Both the position numbers and the translations under genes were made by a program. A stretch of DNA of 64,000 nucleotides from Clostridiales bacterium (lineage in GTDB: Bacteria; Bacillota; Clostridia; Lachnospirales; Cellulosilyticaceae): assembly GCA_019418225.1 (NCBI GenBank), contig DYCF01000005.1, positions 1 to 64,000 on the forward strand. The letters run 5' to 3'. Under the pieces are notes generated by a model. That model was not told the origin of the DNA and searched no databases. It saw nothing but the letters and a program-made list of their open reading frames with translations. Positions 8,479 to 16,873 of this stretch are shown one piece after another (position 1 is the first letter of the stretch; every line of letters begins with the position of its first letter).

Positions 8479-9114
8479 TTAATAGCCTAAAGATTCTCCA
8501 ACTAAGATAACTTTTATGCGGCCTTTGTCACGGCTATTTCTTGTGACAACTGTTTGCATACAGATACAATCAGGAGAAAGGCAATTATGACATTTACCAG
8601 TTAGTGCACAAGGGGTCTTTTTATTAAGTCTAATGGCATTAATTGGTGCAGTAACATTATGAATGCGATCAAGAGCAGCAGCTTCATCTGTTACTATTTT
8701 ATTCATACCTGCAATAATAATAACTTGTTTAGGGCCATAAATAAGTGCGGCAACGCGATTACCTGTACCATCAATATTCACTAATTCACCTGAATGTGTA
8801 ATGGCATTGCTACTCATAAGATATGTATCAGCCGAAAAAGCTTGGCGGTATATTTCAGGTATTTCATTTGATGAAACTTTACTACGGTCTAATAAATTGT
8901 AACAGCCTTTTTTTTCAAGAGCATCTAGTAAACCAATTTGGCTAAGGGTCATTGAACCACCCCAAGTAATTGTCATACCTTCTTTAAGGAAGGAGAGAGC
9001 CTTCATTGTTGCTTCTTCTTTTGTATTCACATAATAGCCTTCAATATTACGTTTAGCCATTTGGGCAATAACATTTTCAGCAAGCTTCATGTAAAAATGT
9101 TTTTGATTTTCCAT
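8479..9114 (-). CDS. LUD domain protein (LutC/DUF162-like)
   Basis: This 211-residue cytoplasmic protein belongs to the LUD/DUF162 superfamily, which includes LutC of the lactate utilisation system. It shows VNTKEEATMKALSFL, TITWGGSMTLSQIGLLDAL (near 49-67), YLMSSNAITHSGELVNIDGTGNRVA (near 98) and GMNKIVTD. The C-terminal segment has a Cys cluster (CALTGKCHNC, then CICMQTVVTR), suggesting an Fe-S or metal site. Neither LutA nor LutB is adjacent, so a lactate role is not implied. AAGGAGG precedes the ATG. Confidence 0.85.
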   Translation of the reverse strand: MENQKHFYMKLAENVIAQMAKRNIEGYYVNTKEEATMKALSFLKEGMTITWGGSMTLSQIGLLDALEKKGCYNLLDRSKVSSNEIPEIYRQAFSADTYLMSSNAITHSGELVNIDGTGNRVAALIYGPKQVIIIAGMNKIVTDEAAALDRIHNVTAPINAIRLNKKTPCALTGKCHNCLSPDCICMQTVVTRNSRDKGRIKVILVGESLGY

Positions 9115-9340
9115 ATGAAAACCTCCTTTTAAGTGAAAAAAGTTAAAATAGTATCCTTAACATTGTAGCATATTTAAGAAGAGAAATAGGATAAAATAGC
9201 AAGAATTTCATGGATTGAGTCAAAATATTACACGAAATCATTTTTTTTTTATCTTTTAAGAGGGTAAGTAAAAAATAAGCGCATAATCGCATATTGTAAT
9301 TCATTTTAAAGCTTTATAAAATATTATTGGGGTGATGGAA

Positions 9341-9697
9341 ATGTTAAATTTTAGCGATGAAAATAGTACTTATAGTTTTCGTACAACAGTAGGACGTGTA
9401 AGTGTCAGTGCAAAAGAAATTATGTATTTTTCTTATAGTGACAGACATGTTTATTTACACACGATTAATGGTGTTTTTAAAACAAAGATTGTACGTTTTA
9501 AAGATTTAGAGGATATTTTAAAGGAGCCTGAATTTGTAAGCATCCATCGAGCATGTATAGTAAATATTTGTTATATCAAGAGTATAGGTGGTATTACACT
9601 TATAATGGAAAATGGAGAGAAGCTCTCTATTAGTCGTTATAAAATGTTAGAGATGAAAGAAAAAATAAAAGCATTAGATATAGTTGGTGCTTATTGA
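9341..9697 (+). CDS. LytTR-type DNA-binding regulator, stand-alone
   Basis: This 118-residue protein is essentially one LytTR DNA-binding domain. It shows the typical KEIMYFSYSDRHVYLHT strand region, FVSIHRACIVNICYIKSI (the signature F.x.HR...VN...I) and a C-terminal basic SRYKMLEMKEKI. It has no receiver domain, so it is not a classical response regulator. GGGGTG at 9329-9334 is taken as the ribosome binding site, favouring ATG 9341 over in-frame GTG 9332 or ATG 9335. It is 94 bases upstream of the serine dehydratase genes, with no terminator visible between. Confidence 0.85.
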   Translation: MLNFSDENSTYSFRTTVGRVSVSAKEIMYFSYSDRHVYLHTINGVFKTKIVRFKDLEDILKEPEFVSIHRACIVNICYIKSIGGITLIMENGEKLSISRYKMLEMKEKIKALDIVGAY

Positions 9698-9791
9698 GAA
9701 ATGATAAAAAGATAAAAGGATGTGTTGAGTTGATACATAATGGGCATAATATCACTTAAGAAATCATTAGACAGCAAGAGGTTAACAGAAT

Positions 9792-10460
9792 ATGAAAGAA
9801 TTAAGTGTATTTGAAATTATAGGACCCAATATGATAGGGCCTTCTAGCTCACATACGGCAGGTGCATTAAAAATTGCTAGAGTTGCTAAGAAGCTAGGGC
9901 CTAGTGAAATTTGTAAAGTAACCTTTGTACTTTTTGGTTCTTTTGCAAAAACTTATCGAGGACATGGTACTGATAGGGCGCTACTTGCCGGTATATTGGG
10001 CATGGACCAAGAAGATGAACGCATTAAAGAAGCTTTTCAGATTGCTAAGGAGACTGGGCTTAATTATGAGTTTATTATAACGGAGGATCATCATTATAAG
10101 CACCCTAATACGGTGGAAATCATCATGGAGGATAAAAAGGGCAATCGTCTGAGTATTATGGGTTCATCTATAGGCGGTGGCAGTATTAGTATTGATAAAG
10201 TAAATGGTATGGAAGTCTTCTTTTCGGGAGAGTATTATACCTTATTCATTGTACATGAAGATATGCCAGGTGTTATGGCCTATATTACAAAATGTCTGAG
10301 TGAATATAATATCAATATTGCTTATCTTCGTGCTTATCGTGAAGATAAAGGGAAACTAGCCTCTACCATTATTGAGGCAGATGAGATGATTTGTGAAGAT
10401 GTGCTAAAGCGCATTGAAGAAAATACAGCCATAAAATATGCAAAGATGATTAGCTTATAG
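9792..10460 (+). CDS. sdaAB: L-serine dehydratase, iron-sulfur type, beta subunit
   Basis: This is the small subunit of the oxygen-sensitive [4Fe-4S] L-serine dehydratase, which deaminates L-serine to pyruvate and ammonia. It has 222 residues. The start reads SVFEIIGPNMIGPSSSHTAG, the serine dehydratase beta signature. The GHGTDRALLAGILGM segment follows. The C-terminal 75 residues (DMPGVMAYITKCLSEYNINI) form an ACT domain. The alpha subunit follows after 11 bases. GCAAGAGG serves as a weak ribosome binding site. Confidence 0.96.
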   Translation: MKELSVFEIIGPNMIGPSSSHTAGALKIARVAKKLGPSEICKVTFVLFGSFAKTYRGHGTDRALLAGILGMDQEDERIKEAFQIAKETGLNYEFIITEDHHYKHPNTVEIIMEDKKGNRLSIMGSSIGGGSISIDKVNGMEVFFSGEYYTLFIVHEDMPGVMAYITKCLSEYNINIAYLRAYREDKGKLASTIIEADEMICEDVLKRIEENTAIKYAKMISL

Positions 10461-10471
10461 GAGTAATAGAC

Positions 10472-11347
10472 ATGATGAATTTTATAGATGGTGATGAACT
10501 GCTTACATTATGCGAAAAAGAAAATAAAAAAATTTCTGAGATTATGTTAGAGAGAGAAGTTCAGCTTTTTAAGACTACTAAAGAAGAAGCACTTGCAAAG
10601 ATGCGACATTCTTATGAAATTATGAAGCATGCAGTAAAACGTGCACTTACAGAAGACCTTAAATCAATGGGAGGACTTTTGGGTGGAGAAAGTAAGCGAA
10701 TTTATGCACGTAGCGGTACGGGCAAAACAGCTTGCGGCCACATGATGACTAAGGCGATTAGTTATGCTGTAGGGACACTAGAAGTAAATAGTTCCATGGG
10801 ACTTATTGTAGCAGCGCCGACAGCAGGTTCTTCAGGAGTTATTCCAGGTGTACTCATTGCCCTTCAAGAAGAGTTTAATTATAGTGAAGAGGAAATGCTC
10901 ATGGCATTATTTAATGCAGGTGCAGTAGGCTATGTCATTACACGAAATGCAACAGTATCAGGTGCAGAAGGCGGTTGTCAGGCTGAAATAGGTTCGGCAT
11001 CTGCTATGGCAGCATCAGCGGCATGTGAGCTTATGGGAGGAAGTCCAAGAGCTTCATTAGATGCAGCCGCAACGGCGCTGAGTAATATATTAGGCTTAGT
11101 TTGCGATCCTATTGCAGGGCTTGTAGAAGCACCTTGTCAAAAACGAAATGCGATGGGTGTTTCTAATGCACTTGTTAGTGCGGAAATGGCATTAAGTGGT
11201 CTTGCACATATTATTCCTTTTGATGAAACGGTAGAGGCTATGTATAAGGTAGGATGTAGCATGCCAATGGAGCTTAGAGAAACAGCGATGGGTGGTGTAG
11301 CAGCTACAAAGACAGCGTGTGAGTTATGTAAGGGAATATTATCTTAA
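10472..11347 (+). CDS. sdaAA: L-serine dehydratase, iron-sulfur type, alpha subunit
   Basis: The catalytic subunit of clostridial serine dehydratase has 291 residues. Visible motifs are SMGLIVAAPTAGSSGVIPG (near residue 110), SGAEGGCQAEIGSASAMAA (near 168) and VCDPIAGLVEAPCQKRN (near 210); their cysteines are the family cluster ligands. AGGAG lies 8 bases before the ATG. With sdaAB it forms a two-gene operon that channels serine to pyruvate. The stand-alone LytTR gene upstream may be its regulator. Confidence 0.96.
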   Translation: MMNFIDGDELLTLCEKENKKISEIMLEREVQLFKTTKEEALAKMRHSYEIMKHAVKRALTEDLKSMGGLLGGESKRIYARSGTGKTACGHMMTKAISYAVGTLEVNSSMGLIVAAPTAGSSGVIPGVLIALQEEFNYSEEEMLMALFNAGAVGYVITRNATVSGAEGGCQAEIGSASAMAASAACELMGGSPRASLDAAATALSNILGLVCDPIAGLVEAPCQKRNAMGVSNALVSAEMALSGLAHIIPFDETVEAMYKVGCSMPMELRETAMGGVAATKTACELCKGILS

Positions 11348-11372
11348 TAAGCCTTAGACGATTAGAGTATAG

Positions 11373-11412
11373 AGGAGATGTTACGAAGTAGTTTTCGTAA
11401 TATCTCCTTTTA
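11373..11412 (+). terminator. Terminator after sdaAA
   Basis: A 15-bp stem with one mismatch (AGGAGATGTTACGAA with TTCGTAATATCTCCT) is followed by TTTT. The stem resembles that of the terminator at 30262-30307, which also has a TTACGAA/TTCGTAA core and AGGAG/CTCCT arms. Confidence 0.88.
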
Positions 11413-11432
11413 ATTTGTTAGTGGTCAAATAC

Positions 11433-11502
11433 TTTGCAACTAAAGTGTAAAAAAGGTGTAGAATTACTTTTTTTACACTTTAGTTGTAAAATGTAATATA
11501 AT
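11433..11502 (+). promoter_or_regulatory. Paired palindromic operator and promoter of the TrxR-like gene
   Basis: A near-perfect 21-bp inverted repeat has arms at 11433-11454 and 11469-11489. Each arm is itself a palindrome of the form TTRCA-N7-TGTAA. A -10 box TATAAT (11497-11502) follows, with TTTACA (11472-11477) as possible -35 inside the right arm. There is no T-run after the repeat, so it is not a simple terminator. The arrangement fits a dimeric repressor binding two sites that overlap the promoter. The regulator is unidentified. Confidence 0.55.
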
Positions 11503-11582
11503 ATACTAGGAAAAATATTCTATTATGATACAAATGGTTATTAAGAGCAAAAGACAACGAAGTAAGTACTAGGAGGTTTAAT

Positions 11583-12449
11583 ATGTTAGATATAGCTATT
11601 ATTGGTGCAGGACCAGCAGGCCTTTCAGCAGCAATTTCAGGCGTTATTCGTAATAAGAAGGTAAAGGTTTTTGGAAATCCACCTTCTACAAGTTTTATTT
11701 ATAAAGCAGAACGTATTGATAATTATATTGGTATGTTAGGTGTAAATGGTCATGAAATGATGGAACAATTTACAAATCATGCAAAAGAATTGGGGGTAGA
11801 AATTCAGGAATCAAAAGTTATAGAGATTTTCCCAATGGGAGAGTATTATATGCTTAATGTAGAAAATGAATTTATTGAGGCACGTACAGTTATTTTAGCA
11901 AATGGGCTTTCAAAAAGTAATGTGCTTGAAGGAGAAAATGAATTTCTAGGAAAAGGGGTAAGTTATTGTGCAACATGTGATGGGCCTCTTTACCGTGAAA
12001 AAGAAGTACTTGTGATAGGTGATTCTGCCCATGCAGAAGAAGATGCTAACTATTTAGCAGAAATCTGTGACAAGGTATATTATGTGCCACTTTATAAAGA
12101 AATAGAACATCTTCATGAAAAGATTGAGGTTGTGCGTAGCAAACCAAAACGTATTTATGGCGAGCAAATTGTAGGTGGTATTGAACTTGAAGAAAGTAGC
12201 CATGATGTAAGTGGGGTATTTATTATTAAAGAAAGTATTCCTACGACTAAGCTTTTACAAAGTCTTGAATTAGATGGAAAGGCTGTTAAGGTGAATCGTT
12301 TCATGGAGACGAATCTCCCAGGTGTATTTGCAGCAGGAGATTGCACAGGTAAACCATATCAAGTGGCAAAGGCTGTAGGAGAAGGTAATGTGGCTGTTCT
12401 TCAAGCAGTAAGTTACCTCAATGAATTAAATAAAAAACGTGTAGAGTAG
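11583..12449 (+). CDS. Thioredoxin reductase-like flavoprotein without NADPH motif
   Basis: This 288-residue flavoprotein has the thioredoxin reductase layout: N-terminal FAD motif IIGAGPAGLSAA (residues 6-17), redox pair Cys129-Ala-Thr-Cys132-Asp, and C-terminal FAD motif GVFAAGDCTGKPYQVAKAVGEG. The central domain lacks the usual GGGxSAxEEA nucleotide loop (it reads VIGDSAHAEEDA) and the HRRxxxR motif that binds the NADPH phosphate (it reads PLYKEIEHL). Such loss is known in clostridial ferredoxin-dependent flavin thioredoxin reductases (FFTR) and related enzymes, so ferredoxin may be the donor. No thioredoxin gene is adjacent. AGGAGG precedes the ATG. Confidence 0.85.
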   Translation: MLDIAIIGAGPAGLSAAISGVIRNKKVKVFGNPPSTSFIYKAERIDNYIGMLGVNGHEMMEQFTNHAKELGVEIQESKVIEIFPMGEYYMLNVENEFIEARTVILANGLSKSNVLEGENEFLGKGVSYCATCDGPLYREKEVLVIGDSAHAEEDANYLAEICDKVYYVPLYKEIEHLHEKIEVVRSKPKRIYGEQIVGGIELEESSHDVSGVFIIKESIPTTKLLQSLELDGKAVKVNRFMETNLPGVFAAGDCTGKPYQVAKAVGEGNVAVLQAVSYLNELNKKRVE

Positions 12450-12450
12450 A

Positions 12451-12496
12451 TATAAAAACAGGTGTTAGAAGCTGATTTCTAGCACCTGTTTTTATA
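12451..12496 (+). terminator. Terminator after the TrxR-like gene
   Basis: A 20-bp stem with one G-U wobble (TATAAAAACAGGTGTTAGAA at 12451-12470, paired with 12477-12496) ends in TTTTTATA. Confidence 0.92.
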
Positions 12497-12561
12497 ATTT
12501 GTTCTAAAAGATAGAGCTTATCCATAAAATAAAATAAGACTATTTTTATGGAGGGAAGCAT

Positions 12562-13257
12562 ATGGGAGCTGGCTATTTTTTGTTAATCTCACTTTGTCTT
12601 TTAGCTATTTATGTACTGTTTTTAAATGTAAGTGCTATATCCAATAATAGATACCCTATCTTAAAAAAGATATGTACGATTTTGTTTTTATTTTCTATTT
12701 TGAGATATGGTACCCTTATAGCCTATGGTGACCATTTGGAACTAGAAGCCTTGATGAAATTAAGGTATTTTTATTTCGCTACAAGTATAGGACTTACAAT
12801 ACCTACAGCTTCTGTAGTATGGTATATTACACCAATGTATAGACAGAAGATAAAATATCCTTATTATGTACTATGTTTTTTACCTTGGATTTTGTTTTAT
12901 ATTTATTTAATTGTAAGACAGCCAACACAGATTGTACAAGGTAGCAGTTATGGCTATCAGCTAGAACTTATAAAACCATTTCCGCTATATTTAAGCATTG
13001 TACAAGGAAGTTTTGTTACAATCATAATTATATTATGTATCATCGGGTTTGTGCGCTATAAGAATGTACAGCTTCGTGTTCAGTATATTGTACTGATTCT
13101 TGCACAAGTGGCACTTGCCTTAGATGGCATAACTTTTAATCATACAGGTGTGAAGTTGTTTCCACCGTTTACTGCTACAGAAATATTAGGGTTTTTAGCA
13201 GTTTATTATGGTTTCAAAATACCTAATATTGAAATTAAGGGAATTAAAAATGATTAA
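12562..13257 (+). CDS. Seven-helix membrane protein resembling histidine kinase 7TM sensor domains
   Basis: This 231-residue protein is nearly all membrane segments, about seven, starting at residues 5-25, 38-55, 70-90, 102-120, 142-165, 172-190 and 205-220. The layout and a motif like YFYFATSIGLTIPTASVVWY resemble the N-terminal 7TM region found in some histidine kinases and diguanylate cyclases. No kinase, GGDEF or other signalling domain follows; it stops after a short IKGIKND tail. It is thus either a stand-alone sensor or an unrelated membrane protein. GGAGGG lies 8 bases before the ATG. Confidence 0.5.
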   Translation: MGAGYFLLISLCLLAIYVLFLNVSAISNNRYPILKKICTILFLFSILRYGTLIAYGDHLELEALMKLRYFYFATSIGLTIPTASVVWYITPMYRQKIKYPYYVLCFLPWILFYIYLIVRQPTQIVQGSSYGYQLELIKPFPLYLSIVQGSFVTIIIILCIIGFVRYKNVQLRVQYIVLILAQVALALDGITFNHTGVKLFPPFTATEILGFLAVYYGFKIPNIEIKGIKND

Positions 13258-13295
13258 AACGAGAAAGGTACATAGTATAGCAATAAGATAAAATA

Positions 13296-13329
13296 AAAGA
13301 GGTGGTCATAAATGATGATCACCTCTTTA
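13296..13329. terminator. Bidirectional terminator
   Basis: A perfect 14-bp stem (AAAGAGGTGGTCAT with ATGATCACCTCTTT) lies between convergent genes. The left flank is A-rich, so it could also serve the minus-strand degV gene. Confidence 0.85.
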
Positions 13330-13391
13330 ATCTATATAAAATACGTAATGAATAATCCTATAAATCTAAAAACAACAATAAGTAGTTCTTT

Positions 13392-14273
13392 TTAAATATA
13401 AGTTTCATATTTTGGAATAACACAGATTCCTACAACGTCTGGTCCTGTATTTACACCAATTGTTGTACCAATGAAGCTGTAGTCTGCTTGAATTGTAATA
13501 CCAAGTTCAGATTCTGCAAGATCATGCATTACTTTAGCATACTCTATATTGTCAGCTTGAGCAATCATATAGTTATAATCCTGAGGATTTGAACCAACGT
13601 ATTCTTTAGTAAGTTCTACAACTTTAGCAAAAGCCTTTTTTGTACCACGTACTTTACCACCTGGGAAAAGTAAGCCATCTTGAAGATAGATAATTGGTTT
13701 GACATTAAGCATTGTACCAAGAAGGGCAGAAGCTTTACCAATACGACCACCATGCTCTAAATATTCAAGTGTTTCTACGAAGAAGAAGATTCGTGCATGC
13801 TCGCGAAGTTTATAGGATACTTCTAAAATTTTATCAAAGTCAAGACCTGCTTCAATCATACGAGCAATTTCTAGAACGAGTGAACCTTCACCAGCAGTAG
13901 CATTTAAAGAATTTATAATTTCGATTTTTGCATTAGGATAATTTTCTAAAATAAGTTCGCGTGCGTTAACAGCGGCATTATAAGAACCGCTAAAGTGGCT
14001 AGATAAGCAAACGCAAATGATGCTTTTTCCAGCTTCTACGTGTGGTGTAAAACGTTCCATATAATCATTGATTGAAGGCAGTGATGTTTTAGGGAAAATC
14101 TTTTCTGATCTTAGCCTTTTATAAAAGTCTGCGAGTGGCAACTCTGTAATTTCACGATAATATGTTTCTTGATCAAAAGAAACGTAATAGGGAATAATCT
14201 CCACGTTATATTGAGAAACAAGAGCTTCTGGTAAATCACAAGCGCTGTCACTAATAAGTACGATGTTGGACAT
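13392..14273 (-). CDS. DegV family fatty-acid-binding protein
   Basis: This 293-residue cytoplasmic protein belongs to the DegV family. Members bind a fatty acid, and some (FakB) present it to the kinase FakA for phosphorylation. Motifs are ISDSACDLP (N-terminus), KTSLPSINDY (near 68, the TSxP lipid loop), CLSSHFSGSYNAA (near 97), GEGSLVLEIARMI and FVETLEYLEHGGRIG (near 150). No FakA homologue is adjacent. GGAGGTGA precedes the ATG. Whether it is a true FakB cannot be told from sequence alone. Confidence 0.93.
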   Translation of the reverse strand: MSNIVLISDSACDLPEALVSQYNVEIIPYYVSFDQETYYREITELPLADFYKRLRSEKIFPKTSLPSINDYMERFTPHVEAGKSIICVCLSSHFSGSYNAAVNARELILENYPNAKIEIINSLNATAGEGSLVLEIARMIEAGLDFDKILEVSYKLREHARIFFFVETLEYLEHGGRIGKASALLGTMLNVKPIIYLQDGLLFPGGKVRGTKKAFAKVVELTKEYVGSNPQDYNYMIAQADNIEYAKVMHDLAESELGITIQADYSFIGTTIGVNTGPDVVGICVIPKYETYI

Positions 14274-14428
14274 TATTTCACCTCCTTTATGTTAAGATAA
14301 CCTCTTCACAATTTTAATATGCAACGCGAGGTGTGTCAATTGATAAATGATGAAAATGTAAATTATACTCATGGATTGGGTAAAACTGGCATATATTTAT
14401 TATAACCATTTTAAAAGGGGAAATGCGC

Positions 14429-14884
14429 ATGTTGTCCGCCAGTCTAGAAAAGTATTTACTGTGCATTTATGAAAAGGTGCAAGTAGATAAAGAATTAAAG
14501 AGTACTGAGATTGCAAGGGAAATGAATCAATCATTGCAAAAAGCTGTGCAAGCGTTGCAGCGTCTCCATTATCAGAAATATATTACCTACTCTGCTTATC
14601 AGCCCCTTCGTCTCACAGAACAAGGTAAGCAGGTTGCAGAATATTTGATTGCTAGAAATAAGCTTATCGATGAATTTTTAGATATCTTGCATATTGAGCA
14701 AAATAAAGAAACTGAAAAAGAAGCCATGCAGCAGTACTTATCTTATGAGAGTCTTAAAACCATTGAAAAGTTTGTAATATTCAATAAGCAGTATCCGGAA
14801 ATTGGCACACGTTATGAGATGATTTTAAAGAGAGAGCCAATTGCATACTTGCTACCAGAATTTCCAAAAGGAGAGAAACGTTAG
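14429..14884 (+). CDS. DtxR/MntR-fold regulator with degenerate metal site
   Basis: This 151-residue protein follows the DtxR/MntR layout: winged helix (SLEKYLLCIYE, then STEIAREMNQSLQKAVQAL, then LRLTEQGKQVAEYLIARNKL) and a helical dimerisation half. Compared from memory with Bacillus MntR, ligand Asp8 corresponds to Lys, Glu11 to Leu, His77 to Asn, Glu102 to Gln and His103 to Gln, so most metal ligands look lost. No metal transporter is nearby. The ATG at 14429 fits the AAAAGGGG site (spacing 8); ATG 14423 would be too close. It may regulate the flippase gene downstream, or act elsewhere. Confidence 0.75.
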   Translation: MLSASLEKYLLCIYEKVQVDKELKSTEIAREMNQSLQKAVQALQRLHYQKYITYSAYQPLRLTEQGKQVAEYLIARNKLIDEFLDILHIEQNKETEKEAMQQYLSYESLKTIEKFVIFNKQYPEIGTRYEMILKREPIAYLLPEFPKGEKR

Positions 14885-14939
14885 GCACGTAAAGGGTGAA
14901 GTGCAAAGTGTGAAAGTGAAGAAGGGGAAGAGAAAAACG

Positions 14940-14981
14940 GGCGTAGGGCGGATAGGTATGTGAGAACTACGCCTATATTTT
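14940..14981 (+). terminator. Terminator after the DtxR-like gene
   Basis: GGCGTAG (14940-14946) pairs with CTACGCC (14967-14973), followed by TATATTTTT. The 20-base loop is long. Confidence 0.6.
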
Positions 14982-15113
14982 TGTGTACAATAGAGAGAGG
15001 TGAGGCAAGGTAGAATGTGAAAATAAGTTGGTAAAAAGGGTGTACTAGCTAGGAAAATATGATAAAATATCTTTTAGTGTAAATATAATATGATAGAAAA
15101 ATAGAGGAATGAT

Positions 15114-16772
15114 ATGGAAAGTACAAATAACAAACAGGGTCTTATGAAAGGCGCAATGATTTTAAGTATTGGTGTACTTGTAAGTCGTATTATTGGGATG
15201 CTTTATCGTATTCCGATTCGTAACATTTTAGGAGATGATGGTAACTCTCTTTATGGTGTTGCGTATACTGTGTATGCCATGATTTTAACACTAACGGCAA
15301 TCGCTATTCCAGGAGCTTTATCAAAGCTCATTGCTGAGCGTAAGGCTGCAGGAGCGCACCGGGAAGCACAGCGTGTTTTTCACATCGCATTGATATACTG
15401 TTTAGCTGGTGCATTTATTTTAGCACTGGGGATGTGGTTTGGAGCAGAGTGGATTCAAACAAACTTCTTCCCATCACAACCAGGTGTAGTCTTACCGATT
15501 CGTGCACTGGCACCAACGGTTATGATTGCGACTACTTTAGCTGTTATGAGAGGATATTTTCAAGGTAATGAAGAGATGGCACCAACGGCTATTTCACAAG
15601 TTATCGAACAAATTGTTAATGTTATTTTTAGCGTACTATTAGCATCTATACTGGTTAAAACTTCATTAGTATATGGTGCAACAGGTAGTGCACTTGGAAC
15701 AGGAGCAGGAGCAATTGCAGGTTTTATCGTGCTCATGCTTATGTATAAGAAAAAACGTCCAAGCATTAAGAAAGATATTGCACAAAGTGTAGAGTATACT
15801 TATGAATCAACAGGAATAATCTTAAAGCAAATTTTAGGAATGATGATTCCTGTTATTATTAGTACATCTATTTTTTCAATTATGACTTTTATTGATCAAT
15901 CAATGATTTCTAAATACTTACCCAAAGCAGTAGATATACTTCGAAGTCAAAATGCATTGTCACTTGTACCTGTTGCCGGGGCTGCGATGATGGAAACACA
16001 GCAAGTTGTTAGTGAGCTAAGTGGCCAAATGAGTTATCAATATGGTACCTTTATGAATATTCCAGCTAGCCTTGTTATGCAGCTTGGACTTGCGGCGGTG
16101 CCAGCTATTGCCGCAGCATCTTCTGTAGGTGATTTTAAGGAAATTCGCAAAAAGACAAAGCTTATTTTAAAAGTTGGAATGCTTTTAGCAACGCCTTGTG
16201 CAGTTGGTTTTATCTTATATGCCAAACCAATTTTCTTATTACTGCATGGTGATACAGCAGGTTCGGAAGTTTTAATGCAAGGTGCAATTGGGATTTTAGT
16301 GATTGCACTTGCTCAGCTTAGTGCAGGTATACTACAAGGGATGACAATGCAACGTATTCCTACAATTAATGCAATTATCGCTTGTGGTATTAAGGTGATT
16401 ATTAACATAATCTTCTTACAGATACCAGCATTAAATATTTTTGGTTTTATTCATAGCACAACAATCTGTTACCTCATTTATGCAGTCTTAAATATTGTAT
16501 ATTTATGTAAGGCATTAAAAATGAAGCTTAACTGGAATAAGCTCATTGTAAGACCTGCAATTAGTGCAGCACTTATGGGAGCTATTTCATATCCGATATA
16601 TATAGGAATTACAATGATAGGTTTAAGTGATAAACTGGCAATTATTATTATCATGCCGGTAGCTGCTATTATTTATTTCCTAGTTGGTATTGTAACGAAA
16701 ACAATTACAAAGTCAGATTTAATGATGCTTCCAGGGGGAAGTAAAATTATTCGTTTACTAGATAAAAAATAA
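15114..16772 (+). CDS. SpoVB/MurJ-type lipid II or polysaccharide flippase
   Basis: This 552-residue integral membrane protein has about 14 hydrophobic helices and belongs to the MOP flippase superfamily. The start reads GAMILSIGVLVSRIIGMLYRIP, the conserved first helix of the SpoVB/YtgP group, and ends of helices show GNSLYGVAYTVYAMI, MRGYFQGNEEMAPTAISQV and the C-terminal LPGGSKI. Members move lipid-linked peptidoglycan precursors or other oligosaccharides across the membrane; SpoVB acts in spore cortex formation. Sequence alone does not separate the vegetative from the sporulation role. A 228-base gap lies upstream. Confidence 0.87.
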   Translation: MESTNNKQGLMKGAMILSIGVLVSRIIGMLYRIPIRNILGDDGNSLYGVAYTVYAMILTLTAIAIPGALSKLIAERKAAGAHREAQRVFHIALIYCLAGAFILALGMWFGAEWIQTNFFPSQPGVVLPIRALAPTVMIATTLAVMRGYFQGNEEMAPTAISQVIEQIVNVIFSVLLASILVKTSLVYGATGSALGTGAGAIAGFIVLMLMYKKKRPSIKKDIAQSVEYTYESTGIILKQILGMMIPVIISTSIFSIMTFIDQSMISKYLPKAVDILRSQNALSLVPVAGAAMMETQQVVSELSGQMSYQYGTFMNIPASLVMQLGLAAVPAIAAASSVGDFKEIRKKTKLILKVGMLLATPCAVGFILYAKPIFLLLHGDTAGSEVLMQGAIGILVIALAQLSAGILQGMTMQRIPTINAIIACGIKVIINIIFLQIPALNIFGFIHSTTICYLIYAVLNIVYLCKALKMKLNWNKLIVRPAISAALMGAISYPIYIGITMIGLSDKLAIIIIMPVAAIIYFLVGIVTKTITKSDLMMLPGGSKIIRLLDKK

Positions 16773-16873
16773 ATTTATAAAAAATTCTAAAAAATTTCAC
16801 ATTCAGTGTATAAAAATTGAGATTTTACACATAATCTCAATAAGTTTAAATTATACAAAGGATGTGGAATGCA

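Noticed and set aside
12530..12562. Imperfect hairpin (CCATAAAATA with TATTTTTATGG) masking the ribosome binding site of the 7TM gene
   Set aside because: The stem is AT-only with a bulge and would be unstable; too weak to call a regulatory switch.
16817..16840. 8-bp hairpin (TTGAGATT/AATCTCAA) as terminator after the flippase gene
   Set aside because: It has no T-run and a weak stem, so termination is not supported.
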